Shown here: positions 34,453 through 47,153 of the stretch, piece after piece
Position numbering within the stretch: the stretch's first letter is position 1
Layout of the letters: each line of letters begins with the position of its first letter
From: Pictodentalium vernedei
Lineage: Eukaryota > Mollusca > Scaphopoda > Dentaliida > Dentaliidae
NCBI GenBank assembly: GCA_031216915.1
Contig: CM062294.1
Span: 165,619,455-165,683,454, forward strand
Direction: 5' to 3'
Length of the DNA stretch: 64,000 bases
The notes under the pieces: generated by a model
The model's input: only the letters and a program-made list of their open reading frames with translations
Database searches by the model: none
Told to the model about the DNA's origin: nothing
Made by a program: the position numbers and the translations under genes

Positions 34453-35599
34453 ATTTTTATACTGTAACCAATGACCCAGAGTTAGCTGGTGCTAACCCCA
34501 AAATATCTAAGGCCAAACACAAATTTTTGCCCCCCAATCCCCAAAAATTGCATGCAAAACTGAAAATTAGAAGTCCTATCTGGCCCTCCATACATTTTAC
34601 CCTCCGCGCATGCGCAGACGCCAGGAAGTCACCGAATCTGGCGCCAATAAAATCATTCTTTGTTTGGCCCTTGTCAGATAACAACAAACTGATATTTGTA
34701 CTTTTAAATCTCGATTAATAATGATGCCAGACACAAATCAATGGTTAAATTGGTGGATCCAAGGACAGTACTGGATGAAGGAAGGAAGAAACAGTGGTTT
34801 GAAATGTTCAGGGCTGTAATTTTATAATATTTATTAAAATTAGTTCATGTTCCCTAATTTCGGAACATGAGCCTTACGTTATCACTGATTGATTATGATC
34901 TATCCATTGTTTATTTAGTATTCCTTCCCTGCCTTCCCTTGATCCCCCAGTTAACCTCCCAAGCTTTTTGGCTTGTTTTAATCAAAAAAATTTATAAAAT
35001 TTATTGGGAGTTTAACGTTTTATACAGAAGGTTATTCTGTACATCCCCAGGGTTAAATCCTCATCCTTAGGGTGTTCGGGCATTTTGGTCATGCATCTTA
35101 CATCCAATGTATCATTTTTTCTTCTGAGGAAGATCTTGCTTTACATCGGATAGTCTTGTTTCTGGGCCTGGGGTCTTGATTCCGGTGTTTTGTTTACTTT
35201 ACATTACTCTAGGTAGTTTCCTATTTTTGTTTAGGAACAACAGTTGTAAGTAATATTAAATATTCTGATAGTGTGGTAGTTAATTTTTACACAGTTTTTA
35301 TAATTTTGTCCACACTTAGGCTTTTTTGGGCTCATCGTTCCCTTTGGGAACTTGGGCTCTTATATTAGGAAATTTTTTTCAAAAATTTTTATTTTGTTTT
35401 TGAAAGAGTTTTTCTTTTGGATATATTTGTTTCATTGATTATATTTAATGTTATCTTATATTATATGTAGATTTGGTGGTGATACAATGACATATATTAG
35501 TATTTAGGTAATTATTTTTATCCAATAGTATGGCAAATAGAGGAAACCTTTCCTTTATTTACATGGTCGTTGTAATGAGTTTACTTGATGTACTACCAC

Positions 35600-38500
35600 T
35601 AATTCTACTCCATGTATCAGATTTGATAAGCTGAATGACGGGCATCAGGGTTTGTGTTAGGCGAGTGGACAATATCGGTCCTATCGCGATGAGGGGACTC
35701 GGCTGGTCCTCTCGTCAAAAGGTCACTATAGTTTTTAATTTCTATTTACAGAGGAACAAGAACATGGTGTGGCTTCATGATGCTGTCAAGGAGTGTGCTG
35801 CCATCGTCGCAAATCAATGAAGAGCTAGCGACAAAAGTGCTCAAGGAATTAGACAAGTGCCTAGATCCTTAGTAGGATTGATTACCTTGTCGCCAGCTAG
35901 CTCAACCGGCAGATCTCACTCGTATGTGGGTGATGTGATGCTGGGTATGTCCGTAGCAGTCAAGAAGAGGAATAAGGGTGTAGCGAGCACTATAAACATA
36001 ATGAACATGCTCACCCGGCGATGACGGAAAGGAGAAAGCATGGGAAGGAGGAAGTAGACAAGTTCTGAGGTATGCTCGTCCAGGTCTTCCGTGATCGTGA
36101 GCAAGAGAGAGGCCTATCTCTCTTATAACAACATCTGGGGTCAGAGGTTGTTGGTAGGAACTTGTGTCGGTCAGACAAGTTCTGAGATATGCTTGTCCAG
36201 GTCTTCTGTGATAGCGAGCAAAAGAGAAGCCCCTCTCACTTATAACAACATCTGGGGTCAGAGGTTTTTGGTAGGAACTTGTGTCGGTCAGACAAGTTCT
36301 GAGGTATGCTCGTCCAGGTCTTCCGTGATCGCGAGCAAGAGAGAGGCTCCCTCTCTCTTATAGCAACATCTGGGGTCAGAGGTTGTTGGTTGGAACTTAC
36401 GTCCACGGGACGCTCTTTTTATAGACTGCTGGGGTCGGCCAGTCTTATAGCTTCCTCTCTATATTCAAAAAGCACACACGACCGCTCAGGTCTGTTGTCG
36501 CCAGTTAGCTTGAAGGGTGATTTAGTTACTCGGGCCTCTGAGAACTGTGACGCCAGTTGTATGTGATCCGGTCTAGAAAAAGAGAGATTATATAGGGTGG
36601 AGCGAACAATATGATATGCGATTATGCTCACGCAGCGACGACAGAAGGAGGAAACCGGTAAGTTCTGAGGTATGCTCATCCAGGTCATCCAGGACCATGA
36701 GTAAGAGAGAGGCCTCTCTCTCTTACAGCATCATCTGGGGACAGATGTTGTTGGTAGGAACTTGCATCAGTCGGAGTATATGTCCATGCCTCCTGTCCGG
36801 GATGTTCCGTCTAATAGGCAGCCGGGGTCGGCTAGTCTTATGGTTTCCTTTACATAACGGACAAAGTGATCTTTATATTGCACAGGGCTATAAAACCCGA
36901 TGAGTGGTGTCAGTTCCATATCGCCAGTGAAACGGTTAAAATTGGATACTAGGACCGTGACTCCATATGCATTGTATTTAGAGCTAGTGGAAAAATGCTC
37001 AATGATTTTAGAAAAGACTAGGGCTAGGCTTCAAAAGAGGCTTATGTCCCTTGTCTACAGCTAGCTCAACCGGCAGATCTCACTCGTATGTGGGTGATGT
37101 GATGCCGGGTATGTCTGTGGCGGTCGAGAGAGAATAAGGGCCTAGCGAGCACTGTTGATCAAATCCATGCTCACCCAGTGTTGATAGAAGGAAGAAGACG
37201 GCAAGTTCTGAGGTATGCTCGTCTCTCTGGACCGCGAGCAAGAGGGAGACCCCTCTCTCTCTTTCAACAACATCTGGAGCCGGGTGTTGTTGGTAGGAAC
37301 TTGCGTCAGTCAGAGCTTACATACATAGCTATTGTCCGGTATGCTTAGTTCAATTCTTAGCCGGAGATGGCTACAGTTTTTCTTCTTTAGCGTCTACCAA
37401 GCACTCCCGACCGCACCTTGGCTAAGTGACTCAGGATTTCCAGTCTGCATCGTCAAAAGGTCCATCTTTGGTGAAGAAAGTCACACCATCTAGTAGCCAA
37501 GGAGATGAGGCTTCATTCATCGGGTCGACCACAGTAATAACTATATTGGACTCCCTGTCCTAGGAGCAGTCGGCAAAGAGGCTATTCAAGACCGCTGCTC
37601 CTCAGGCCTCTGTAACGGACTTGCTGTCGCAGTTGCGCAGCTAATTGCAGTATTCCTGCTAAGGCAGAAGCACTCAACATCAGTCTCAAATCTTGTGCTG
37701 TTGCATGGTACTTATTTGGTCCAGTCACCTACCTGTTTAGGTGCAGTTGACTGTGATTCTAACTGATTTGAACGTATGATGGAAAGGATATCTTTTCCTT
37801 CTAGAACAACTCGTGGATGATATAGATACCATACATTATCATTTCCTTGAACTTGTTCCAGTGATTCAAAATGCTGCAAGCAATTATGAGAAACCGCTAG
37901 CGTAGTTGGATGCTGACTTCATCCGGGTAAAGAGTAGGGTAATAAGATATCTTTCCGGTTAAGTCTACATGGATGTCACAGGTTTTCGATTGTGTAGACG
38001 ACACCATATTTAACTTCCTGCGGGAAAAAGTAATTCGGTTTCTTATCTTCTTCCTCTGTATTTTTAATCATTTGTGATTGTTCACATACTTTTAAAAACA
38101 ACAGGGGAAGATGTGGAGAGTTCCTCTGCGTTGATTGTGCAGGCTAAGATCCTAGTTTTAGCCTTACCTTCGTCATTTAGCTGTTCGCTCGGACGCAATT
38201 GAGAAGATAATTTCTTAGTCAGAGCGAATTTAGTCTCATGGTCTTATGTACTTTAATTTTAAGTACTGTGACGCATCGTCTATGAAAAGGAATTTTGTGG
38301 TCGTTTGTACCTTTTAAAATTCTTTCCAGACCTAGTATTTATATCTCGGTCTTAACTAATGTTAAGTGGGAGTTATTCTGATGCAACGAAGCCTTGTGTC
38401 TTCAATTTTGCATTTGACTGGGTTGAAAACTTGCCATAGGTCGCTTTAGTCTTCCAACTCTAGTTTTTATGATAAGAATCAATTCTCGTCTCTTTAAGTT
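35600..38500 (+). pseudogene. Decayed gag-like region of element E
   Basis: Landmarks of the family gag-like gene are present in order: the word before the SS-rich part near 35780, the tandemly repeated ERGPSL/VQQ block, a TCCAGTCT...GTGAAGAAAGTCACACCATC segment near 37440-37490, and the 3' part near 38200. A second start of the block lies near 36950. No frame is open for more than 90 codons. Confidence 0.6.
36059..36409 (+). repeat. 117-bp tandem repeat, three copies, in the gag-like remnant of E
   Basis: Copies start at 36059, 36176 and 36293 with CAAGTTCTGAG(G/A)TATGCT. The period is exactly 39 codons. The frame at 36091-36363 reads the unit with SKREA and YNNIWGQR repeated. Single further copies lie near 36657 and 37201. 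The unit corresponds to the SERGPSLVQQHLGPDVVVQN part of the G protein. Confidence 0.85.
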
Positions 38501-40988
38501 GGGGTCTAATGTACCAACACCAGCAGAAGAGTACGAGAGGTTGTCGTAGACTCTGATCATCTATAAGGACTCATAGCAAAGGTATATGTATACCTAAGTC
38601 TTTGATGGTAAGCTTTCATTATTGTAGGATTAAACTACAAGAAAGCATCTATTCTTGACTCTTTAAGTTGGGGTCTAATCGACCACAGCCAACAGAAGAA
38701 TGGGAGAGTTTGTCCTAGACTCAATTCATTTATAAGGGCTCATAGTGAAGGTATAGGTATCTCTCCTATATATTTTTCTTTAGGATTGTCTATACAGCCA
38801 CTTGGATGGGGGTTTCTCGTCAGACTGAGTTATTGATTAGACTCCCCTGAGCCGGTGGTTTGAGGCTCTATAGAACTCGGTCCGGCCGATTTTGACTGGA
38901 AGTGGATAATTAGGTTATTTATGATTATCTTTCAGTCAGCGAACGTTCGGCAATTGTGGCGAGTATAGTTATTTAGATCACTTGTTTTGTGAACTAGATA
39001 ATGTCTCATGGGATTTATGATAGAATACATGTATCCCACTATTCATTTGGCTGGTTTATCTGTTGTTTCACGAGAGCGAATTAACCAGCTGTTTGGCTTG
39101 CTTTTATCTGTTATCTGACGCATTAACAGCGATAGTTTTATGCGCCGGATGGAGTTGTGTGGAGCGGCTTGGAATGTTATTTCGATGGGTCACTTACACA
39201 CATGTCTGCTCTAGTTATTAACTGGAGTGGTAGACGTTTTTCCCTCTTGATCTGTTTTGTTTTAGAGAATCTTTTAACATAAGGTCAAGTTTGGGCATAT
39301 ATTACGGTTTTACTGTTTACGGTTTTCTCAATTATTTTGGACGTGAGTTCATATATTGCGTTATATCCTGAGTCCGAGGGTCTCTCTATGCAGGGATCTT
39401 TGGGACCCTCGGTTATTGGAAATCACATATTCAATGATGTCTCATTGTTTACGATTACATCATCAAATTTTTTTTTCCGTTCATGTATTTATAAACGCAC
39501 ATCAGAGTTTATCAGAATCGAAGTAACACTTCTTTTGTCATTATTTTTCAATAGAAGAAACGTTTATGTTCATTCTATTGTTAAATAAGTCAGTTAGCTA
39601 TTCGTACTGCTTGGGTTATTTATCTTCCAATTAGCAGCCAATGCTTAAGATTTCAGCGCATAAGTTAGTGCTGGCTATATCTTCTGCTTATTCTAACTGT
39701 TTGACTATTACATGATCTTATGTGGGATCTCTTCAAGATAGTTAAGTTTTCGGCGCATGGGAATAATAGTTTCTATTATTTGTGTCGCTAGTATAAGGCT
39801 TTTGAGCGTATACATTGACGCTCAGCCGTTTTCATGGGAATGAATGATAGGATATGTGTATCCTTCAATTCATTTGTTTCTATTGATTTCATTGAGGTTA
39901 TGGGGTCTGCTATTGAGCATTCGCCAGAAGCTTCCCCATTAGAGGGTTTTCTTCTTTAAGGGAAGTTTTATTCTTCATGTCATTCTCTGCTCTCAGTGGC
40001 ATTATGGAGTATTTCAGGCATGAAAGAGCTTTATGGTCACTATATTATTGCTGTCTGCACCAGCAATGATTAAGTAATGTGGGTGAGGAGGTTTAGACAT
40101 ATATTTGAATTCTCCCCCCCACACACTCACGCTGTCGCGTATATATTTTTTAATACATACATACTTTGCGTCTGTGTTGTGTTGGATGGTGCCATCATAG
40201 GCATATATGCAGTTCTGTTGCATTTGTCTCCAGTATTTATTTTCTGATTTTGGAGCCAGTTTATCATACCTACCTCCATTTCTAGATCCTGGTCTCTATT
40301 TTGTCGGTTCTCAAATCGCATATTCTCACGTGGTTATAGTTATAGATACCATATAGTACACGTTGGAGAGTGTTTTTTACCGGATTTAATATTACACAGG
40401 CCTCCTGTGAATGATCTTGAAGCGTGTTTTCTCTGCAGAGATTGTTCATCTTATCCCGCTTTTGTATGTATATGTTATAAATAATTTCTCACTGATTTCG
40501 TCGTACCTGTATACGGTGTCTGCAGTGCATATTTTGTAGCGGATAATGTTATTTACCAAAATCATCGCTATAGCCTTGGCTTGTGAAGTGGCATTAAGCA
40601 CCATTTATTATTCATGAATTAATTTTTTGAGTGCCTGATCGATATTTATTTATATCGTTTCCGGGTTCTGCTTATTGATTCCAGAGCTCTCCCCTCTTTC
40701 TTTTGAAGTTATGTTCAAAAAATTTTCTCTCATTCTCAGTATGCCATAATAATTTTTAGGGCCTAGTCCATACTAGTCTCAAAAATGGTTTATTTGTTAC
40801 ATCCTAATTAACATTATTTTATGCTTAGATGTAGGATTTACATAACTGGGATCCATATTAGGATATGTCTCTTCTATTATGGTATTAAGAGACATACATG
40901 CAAATTCTAATTTCTTCATCATGGATTGAAGGATTTGATCTACTATTTCAAAAGTTCTAGGCCCTCCGCCTTTTTACGATTCAGCTAA

Positions 40989-41071
40989 GTCTGGGTCATT
41001 GGTTACAGAATAAAAATATGAAAAAATTTATAGTAATTTATATATTTTTTATACTTACCAATGACCCAGAC
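40989..41071 (+). repeat. ICR of element E
   Basis: GTCTGGGTCATTGGTTACAG...AAAAATATG followed by AAAAAATTTATAG...CCAATGACCCAGAC. It is a joined-ends region like that of A/B/C, with E-specific changes. Confidence 0.8.
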
Positions 41072-42369
41072 GGGAATGGCCCTCCCATGAGTGGGCAGTC
41101 CTGGGCACTCATACCTCCCCGCTGAATTATTATAATCTTTTTTCTACAAAGAATAATTTTATTGGCGCCAGATTCGGTGACTTCCTGGAATTCTGTGCAT
41201 GCGCGGAGGGTAAAATGTATGGAGGGCCAGATAGGACTTCTAATTTTCGGTTTTGCATGCAAATTTGGGGGATTGGGGGGCAAAATTTGTGTTTGGCCCT
41301 AGATATATTTTTATACTGTACCAATGACCCAGACTTAGTTGCTGGTGCTAACTCTAAAATATTTAGGGCCAAACGCAAATTTTACTGCCCAATTCCCCAA
41401 ATTTGCATCTAAAACTGAAAATTACATGTCCTATGTGGTCTTCCATACTTTTACTCCACTGCGCATGTGTCAAGGAAGTCTCGAAACTGCCGCCAAAAGT
41501 CATTCTTTGTTTGGCTCTCAATACAGTTACACTTCACTGCTACTTGTGCTTGTAAATCTCAGTTTTAAGGATGCCAGATGCATAATTATGAGAGAAATGG
41601 TGGTTATATGGTGGAAATACAAGGTGGAGAGGAAAAAACAGTGGAAACAAATGTTCAGGGCTGTAACTTATAATTATTTTACGAAATTATTACATGTTAC
41701 CTATTTTCGTGGCATGACCTTATTGTGGTCATTCTTGCTATGAATTTTCCATTGTTTAATCAGTGTTTCCTCTCTCCCTTTCCTTTATTCCCCCCTAGCT
41801 ATTCTCCCATGCTTTTGGCTTATTTTTTGTAATGTTTATTACTAAAATTTCTTGGGAGTTTTGGCTTGGAAACAGAATTATTTTCTGTTTTTTCCCCATG
41901 TTTACGTCCTCACCCTAAATGTTTAGGCATTTTGGTCTGCATCTACCATCTCATGTTCTACAGTTTCTTCTCTGGAAGCCTCTGTTTTGCATCAGATAGT
42001 GTTTTAATTGGTAACTGATTTTGGGCCATGTTTGTTTTAGTGCCTGGAGTCATGTTTCAGAGTTGTTGACACTTTTGCTTATGTTGACAACTGTTACTTC
42101 TGACAATGTTTACTTGTCTTCTGCTTAATTTAGTTCATAGCAAGATAAATTAATATTGTCCATAAGTGTTACATTAATTTTTCAAAATCATTAAAATTTT
42201 TGTTCACACTTAGGCTTTTTTTGGGCTCAGGGTTCCCATTGGGAACTTGGGCTCTTCTGAAAATTTTTTCAAAAATTTTTTTTTTGAAAATTATTTTCTT
42301 TTGAAATGTTATAATGAACTATAATATATTATGTATATTTATTTCAAGAGTTAGTGTGAGTAATATGAC

Positions 42370-45220
42370 TGTATATTTTTTCTGGTTGAAAAAATATTCT
42401 TCATCGTAATGCGAGGATATCTTCCTCTAATTCACAAGTTCATTGTGTTTCTTATAGTCAATGTAGTCGCATTAATTCTTGCTCTGTGTGTGTTGATTGT
42501 TATGACAACGTAGGAGACGTGTGTCACGGTATTTTGTTGTGGTGAGAGGTCCATTACGGTCCTCTCTCCGTAGGGTCACTATATATTATCAGTTTCTTTT
42601 TCAGAACTCAGAGTGATGTTCCGTGATGTCTTCAATAACTATGTCTCCGTCATTTCAATATTAGGGCTAGCGGGAAGTGCTCAAGGTATTACGACAATTG
42701 CTGGGAGTTAGCTAGTTCTATCGAAGGCATTGTCGCCCGCTATTCTGCCCGGTGTCGCGACCATTCACCAGGAAAGAATGGCTCAGCACCCGGGTTAGTC
42801 TGCTGCGGTCCAGGGAAGCAGATTGGGTGATGCGAGCACTATAAAACTTCAGATGTGCACACCCAGCAACGACGGATCCGAGGATAGTATGGAGGAAGCC
42901 TGTCAGTCCGATAGCTAGCTCGTCCAGATCCCCTGGACCGCGAGCGAGAGAGGCCCCCTCTCTCTTGCATCAGCATCTGCACTGCGATGTTGTTGTATGT
43001 TGTTCGCTTAGTCGGAGCTTACGTCCACTCCTCCTGTTTGGGACGCTCCGTCGCATGACAATCCTACACGGCTGTTATATTGGCTTCCTCATCCTCGTCA
43101 ACACACACGACCGCACCTTGGCTATGTGACCACAGATTTCCAGGGGACGTTCGCATATTATATAAATGCAGGATTGAACGTCCCTGGTGCTCTTGCTTCG
43201 CCGACCAAGGAATACAAGTCGACCAGGTCACTCCATCTGCTAGCCAAGGATACGAGACCTTTCCAGCTGGGAGGTTCGCATATTATATAAATATTGGAAT
43301 GAACGTCCCGGGAGCTTCCAGCGGATATTTCACATAGGACCGCGGCTCCACAGGTCTCATATGGTAACATGAACTAGATATTGTTACCGTGATGGCTTCA
43401 TAAAGTGTGCTTCTGTTGTCACAGTCAAATGAAGAGTTAGCGGCAAAAGTGCTCATGTAGATACGTCAATTGCCTGGAGTTCCCTAGTACGATCGATGGC
43501 TTTGGCGTCCGCTAGCTCACCCGGTGTCGCGACCATTCACCAAATGGCTCAGCACCCGAGTTCATCCGTTGCAGTCCAGGAAGGAGATTTGGGTGATGCG
43601 AGCACTATAAAATACAATGTGCACACCCAGTGACGACGGATACGAGGATGGTATGGAGGAAGCCTATTAGTCTGGTTCCTAGCTCGTCCTGGTCCATCCG
43701 GGCTGCGAGCGAGAGAGGTCCCTCTCTCATATTACAACATCTGGGCTCAGGTGTTGTGGTACAAAACGTTCCTCAGTTGGAGTATACGTCTACCAGTCTG
43801 AGTATACGTCTACCGCTCGGGCCGCTCCGTTATATAGACAGTCCGGAGAGACTGCTCTTTCAGCTTCCTCATCCTCACAGCACCTTGGCTATGTGACCTG
43901 TGATATTCAACCAACATTGCCGATCAGGGACAGGCACTTCTGGGGCGACCAGGTCACGCCATCCGGTAGCCAAGGATACGAGGCCTTCATTCTCCGGATG
44001 TTCACATATTAGAGGTATGCAGGAGTGAATGTCCAAGGAGCTTCCAGCGGCTAAATCCTATAAGTCTGCAGCTCCACAGGCCTCTGTTGCGGATATGCTA
44101 TCACAGATAGCGCAAATTATCGCAGCATCCCAGCAACCGACAGTAACTCTGTCAGATCAGGAATTATCCGACAAAGCTGGGTTGGTACGTTCCGCTGCAG
44201 GTTCAGGCACAGACGACCAAGAATTTCAAGTGGTCCGACAGGATGGTTAAAGGGATACGGATGAGTTGTATTTTCCCTTTTCGGAACAACATAATTGCCG
44301 TAGAGTGTATCCGGCATTATCATTGGACGTTGTTCCTCCGGACCAAAATGCTGCGTTGCCGGATAAGAGACGGATAGCGCCACTGGATATAAAATTCTTA
44401 ATCGGTTTAGGGACATCTTCCCTCAGTTTCCGACATAGTCCAGATATGTTTCACGGACATTTGATCTGTTGAATGATGCTATATTATTTAACTTGCTACC
44501 TAAATGGGCAGGTCAGGTTTCTTATCGGCAGTATGCTCTACATCTGCCTTTCATCATTTCATTGAATATTTTGAAACGGCAGGACAGAGCATTCTAAGAG
44601 TTCTCTGCATCTAGACGACCAGGTCAGGAACTAGTATTGTTTTACTGTCGTCTATGTCAGTTCCAACCACGATGTTGGAAATAACAATATCGTCTAGCAG
44701 GGACAGCTTAGACGCATCATCGTACGCAGATCACCTTACCAGAATGTTATCATTACCTCTCAAAGGAAAAAGAATTCTAGGATGTACAACCTCCTTAAGA
44801 GTTCTTTCAAGGGCCTCATGTAAATCTCTATCCTTTAGTGGCAATATGGAGTTGGTTAGACGTGACGCAGCCCTGGCTACATCCACGCATGTAGATAGTA
44901 AGGTGAAAAACTCTCAGAGTCGCTCCGGTCTCTGGAGAGTTTTCTTCGATGGCAAGCTTTCCACAGTTTATGATCAATTAACTAAGAAAGCTTTAGACTC
45001 TCTGCTATTAAAATTCGCTTCCATATAGTCGGATTCGGCAGAGAAGAGTAGGACAGGCACTTCTGGGACGAATACGTCCAAGGGAAGTTCCTATAGAGAT
45101 TCCTATGCATCCTCTAGGTCTTATTCTAGAGACCGTCAGGGTAGCGACTCAGATAGGGGCCGTAATTCTGACCGAGACATCTGGTCAGATGCCCCTAGGT
45201 CGACGTGATGAGGTGCGGGC
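42370..45220 (+). pseudogene. gag-like remnant of element F
   Basis: Frames at 43630-43896 (RAASERGPSL), 44029-44250 and 44654-45028 (LVRRDAALATSTHVDSKVKN) match successive parts of the G protein. The block start recurs at 42633 and 43391, an internal duplication whose end point differs from that in A/B/C. Stops and shifts break it into at least five pieces. Confidence 0.75.
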
Positions 45221-45910
45221 CGTGGAGGACATGACTTCTCCTTCCGCATGCCTCGCAGGACCAGGAGGTAATGGTTTTATCCTGTATCGTGTTCTAGTGA
45301 GCGAAGACTGTCGAGTTTCTCGGAGTCCAAGTTGGACTCAGCTTCCGTCAGTCAGTAGGATAGACGCTCGCTTCCATCAGAAGTCCAGTCTCTTCTGGAA
45401 TGATCGCGATAGAGATCGTAGAAATCCAGCAATTTCCAGGCTTCTACAACCATCCTTTTCTGGTTCCAAAACCAGACGGTTCGTTCCGTCCACTCATATT
45501 CTGAGTTGGATAACAAGCTGATCGTGGCCTCAAGTTTCTATATGGAGTCCATCCGATCGGTCAGAGTGAGTATTCGGGTGTACGACTATGGTACATGCAT
45601 AGATTTCTAGTTGCATACTTTCACGTCATGGTACATCAGGCGTTCAGAAAGTATGTTTGCTTCTTTAACATAGGAATTATGTTTCAGAACCGACCAATGT
45701 GTTTCGGTCTGAATATAGTTCCTGGGCTTTCACTCAAATAACGAACTCGGTAATGACTCATTTCCGAGCTCATTCGTCTGCGGTAACGTCAGCCTACCTG
45801 GACGACATTCTTCAGAGGTGTGGCAACGAGTTAACGCTTCAGAACGATGTGCAGATTCTGCTTCTATTGATCCGACGTCTCGGTTTCATAAGTAAACGAG
45901 GAGAAGTCAT
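45220..45910 (+). pseudogene. Partial reverse transcriptase remnant of element F
   Basis: Pieces match the G reverse transcriptase: the region before the active site (45290-45600) and FGLN...PGLSLK-like shift, then SAYLDDILQ with the YLDD active-site box near 45796. The sequence stops after the RLGF motif. At least two frameshifts are needed, so it is not functional. Confidence 0.75.
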
Positions 45911-45931
45911 TATCATTATTATCATTCTACC

Positions 45932-46423
45932 ATGATTTAACCCCCCATACCTTGCATTTTAAACATTTTTCTTGACATTTTTAGTTGCGTTTAGTTTTCT
46001 GTTTAGCTCAGAATTTCATGTTTAACTAAGTGTTTAGGTCAGCTGCTGCACTCTTTCTCTTCCCATGGCACTTATATTCATCATATATGTTCCTCAGTAT
46101 CATTGTTCCATGATTAACCCCTCATACGCTGCATTTTAACCATTTTACTTCACATTTTTAGTTGCGTTTAGTTTTCTGTTAAGCTCAGAATTTCATGTTT
46201 AACTAAGTGTTTAGGTCAGCTGCTGTGCTCTTTCTCTTCCCATTGCGCTTATATTCATCATACGTGTTCCTCAGTATCATTGTTCCATGATTAACCCCTC
46301 ATACCCTGCATTTTAAACATTTTTCTTGAATTTTTAGTTGCATTTAGTTTTCTGTTCAGCTCCGAATTTCATGTTTAACTTAGTGTTTAGGTCAGCTGCT
46401 GTGCTCCTTCTCTTCCCTATTCA
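45932..46423. repeat. 178-bp tandem repeat, about 2.8 copies
   Basis: Copies start near 45932, 46110 and 46287 with ATGATTAACCCC-like words and share GTTTAGTTTTCTGTT and GTCAGCTGCTG. Copies are about 90-95% alike by eye. The array sits exactly where the F 5' part ends and a different subfamily's 3' part begins. It is non-coding. Confidence 0.88.
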
Positions 46424-46659
46424 TTCAGAACGAATTTAGACTCAGTGTATTACGCAGATCACCTTTAAGAACTGTGACGCTACATCTCTACAGAAAGGAA
46501 TTGGAGGACGTTTGTACCTCATTTAGAGGGCTATATATTTATCACGTATAACTCTGTCTTAACAAGTTGCTAATTCGGAGTTAAATAGACGTGACAGATC
46601 CCTTGCGTCGTCATGCCTAATAGACGACAAGGTGAAAAACTCTCTTAGAGTCGCTCCAG
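46424..46659 (+). mobile_element. DIRS fragment with gag 3' region, host of element Y (part 1)
   Basis: Resembles E 38210-38345 and the LVRRD...SKVKNSLRVAS part of the G gag-like gene (AAACTCTCTTAGAGTCGCT). It is interrupted at 46660 by Y and resumes at 53024. It is more like E than like F, so the 41307-56752 block is a mosaic of at least two copies. Confidence 0.65.
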
Positions 46660-46896
46660 TTTCTTTTCAACCTACTCACAATTGTTTACAATTGGCTGTA
46701 ACGTAAGTGCAAGCCCTACTTCGGAACTAACTCAAGCTTTTAGAGAACTTTTCCAAACAAGTTGGAGATCAAAAAAAGAGTTGAGCGAGACCAGCGCTCG
46801 AAATTACAGGTACTCTCTCTGCACACCTCTTGCATTTACCGAGCGCATGCGCAACAACCGTGACGTCAATTCCTTTTATTTCCGCCATTTGTACAT
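46660..46896 (+). repeat. Left ITR of element Y
   Basis: Begins TTTCTTTTCAACCTACTCAC. Inverse of 52743-53023 over about 230 bp. Contains GAGCGCATGCGCAA at 46841-46854, similar to the palindrome in the other family's ITRs. Confidence 0.88.
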
Positions 46897-47153
46897 GGTC
46901 GGAAATTTTTGTGACTCATGCTACTTTGCTGTTATTCTTCGTGAACAACTTATTCTATGTGCTCTGCATTTCATTGTGTGCAAGTGGATTGTATCCTTTT
47001 ATCAAGCTATCCAAAATAGTTTTTGATTAATGTTATTTTTGATCATTATTGCTTGTTTCTTCACACTTGATCTTGTTTTTTCCCCCACATGTGAACACGA
47101 CCTTTGTGCTGTTTTCCGTCGGTGAGAAGCTTGATTCCTTTTTCATTCATATA

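Larger units (their letters stand above)
34453..41306 (+). mobile_element. Old DIRS element E, right end cut by F
   Basis: Left ITR (34453-34659), leader, decayed gag-like region with several internal repeats (35,600-38,500), reverse transcriptase thumb remnant (39,110-39,220), ICR (40989-41071) and most of a right ITR (41151-41306). The ICR half that mirrors the left end carries the same extra A (GTAACCAATGACC) as E's own left end, so both belong to one element. Most of the reverse transcriptase is missing. The last part of the right ITR is absent where F starts. It is more diverged than A/B/C. Confidence 0.8.
41307..45910 (+). mobile_element. DIRS element F, 5' part
   Basis: Starts ATTTTTATACTGTACCAATG in the right ITR of E. 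Left ITR (to about 41500), leader, gag-like remnant and the first half of reverse transcriptase follow, in the A/B/C/G subfamily style. Unlike A/B/C it keeps reverse transcriptase sequence, including a readable SAYLDDILQRCGNE near 45785-45830. It is lost after GAGGAGAAGTC at about 45910, where a tandem repeat begins. The 3' end expected for this copy is missing. Confidence 0.75.

Noticed and set aside
45932-46423. CRISPR-like array
   Set aside because: Units of 178 bp abut directly with no unique spacers, in animal DNA. It is a simple tandem repeat.
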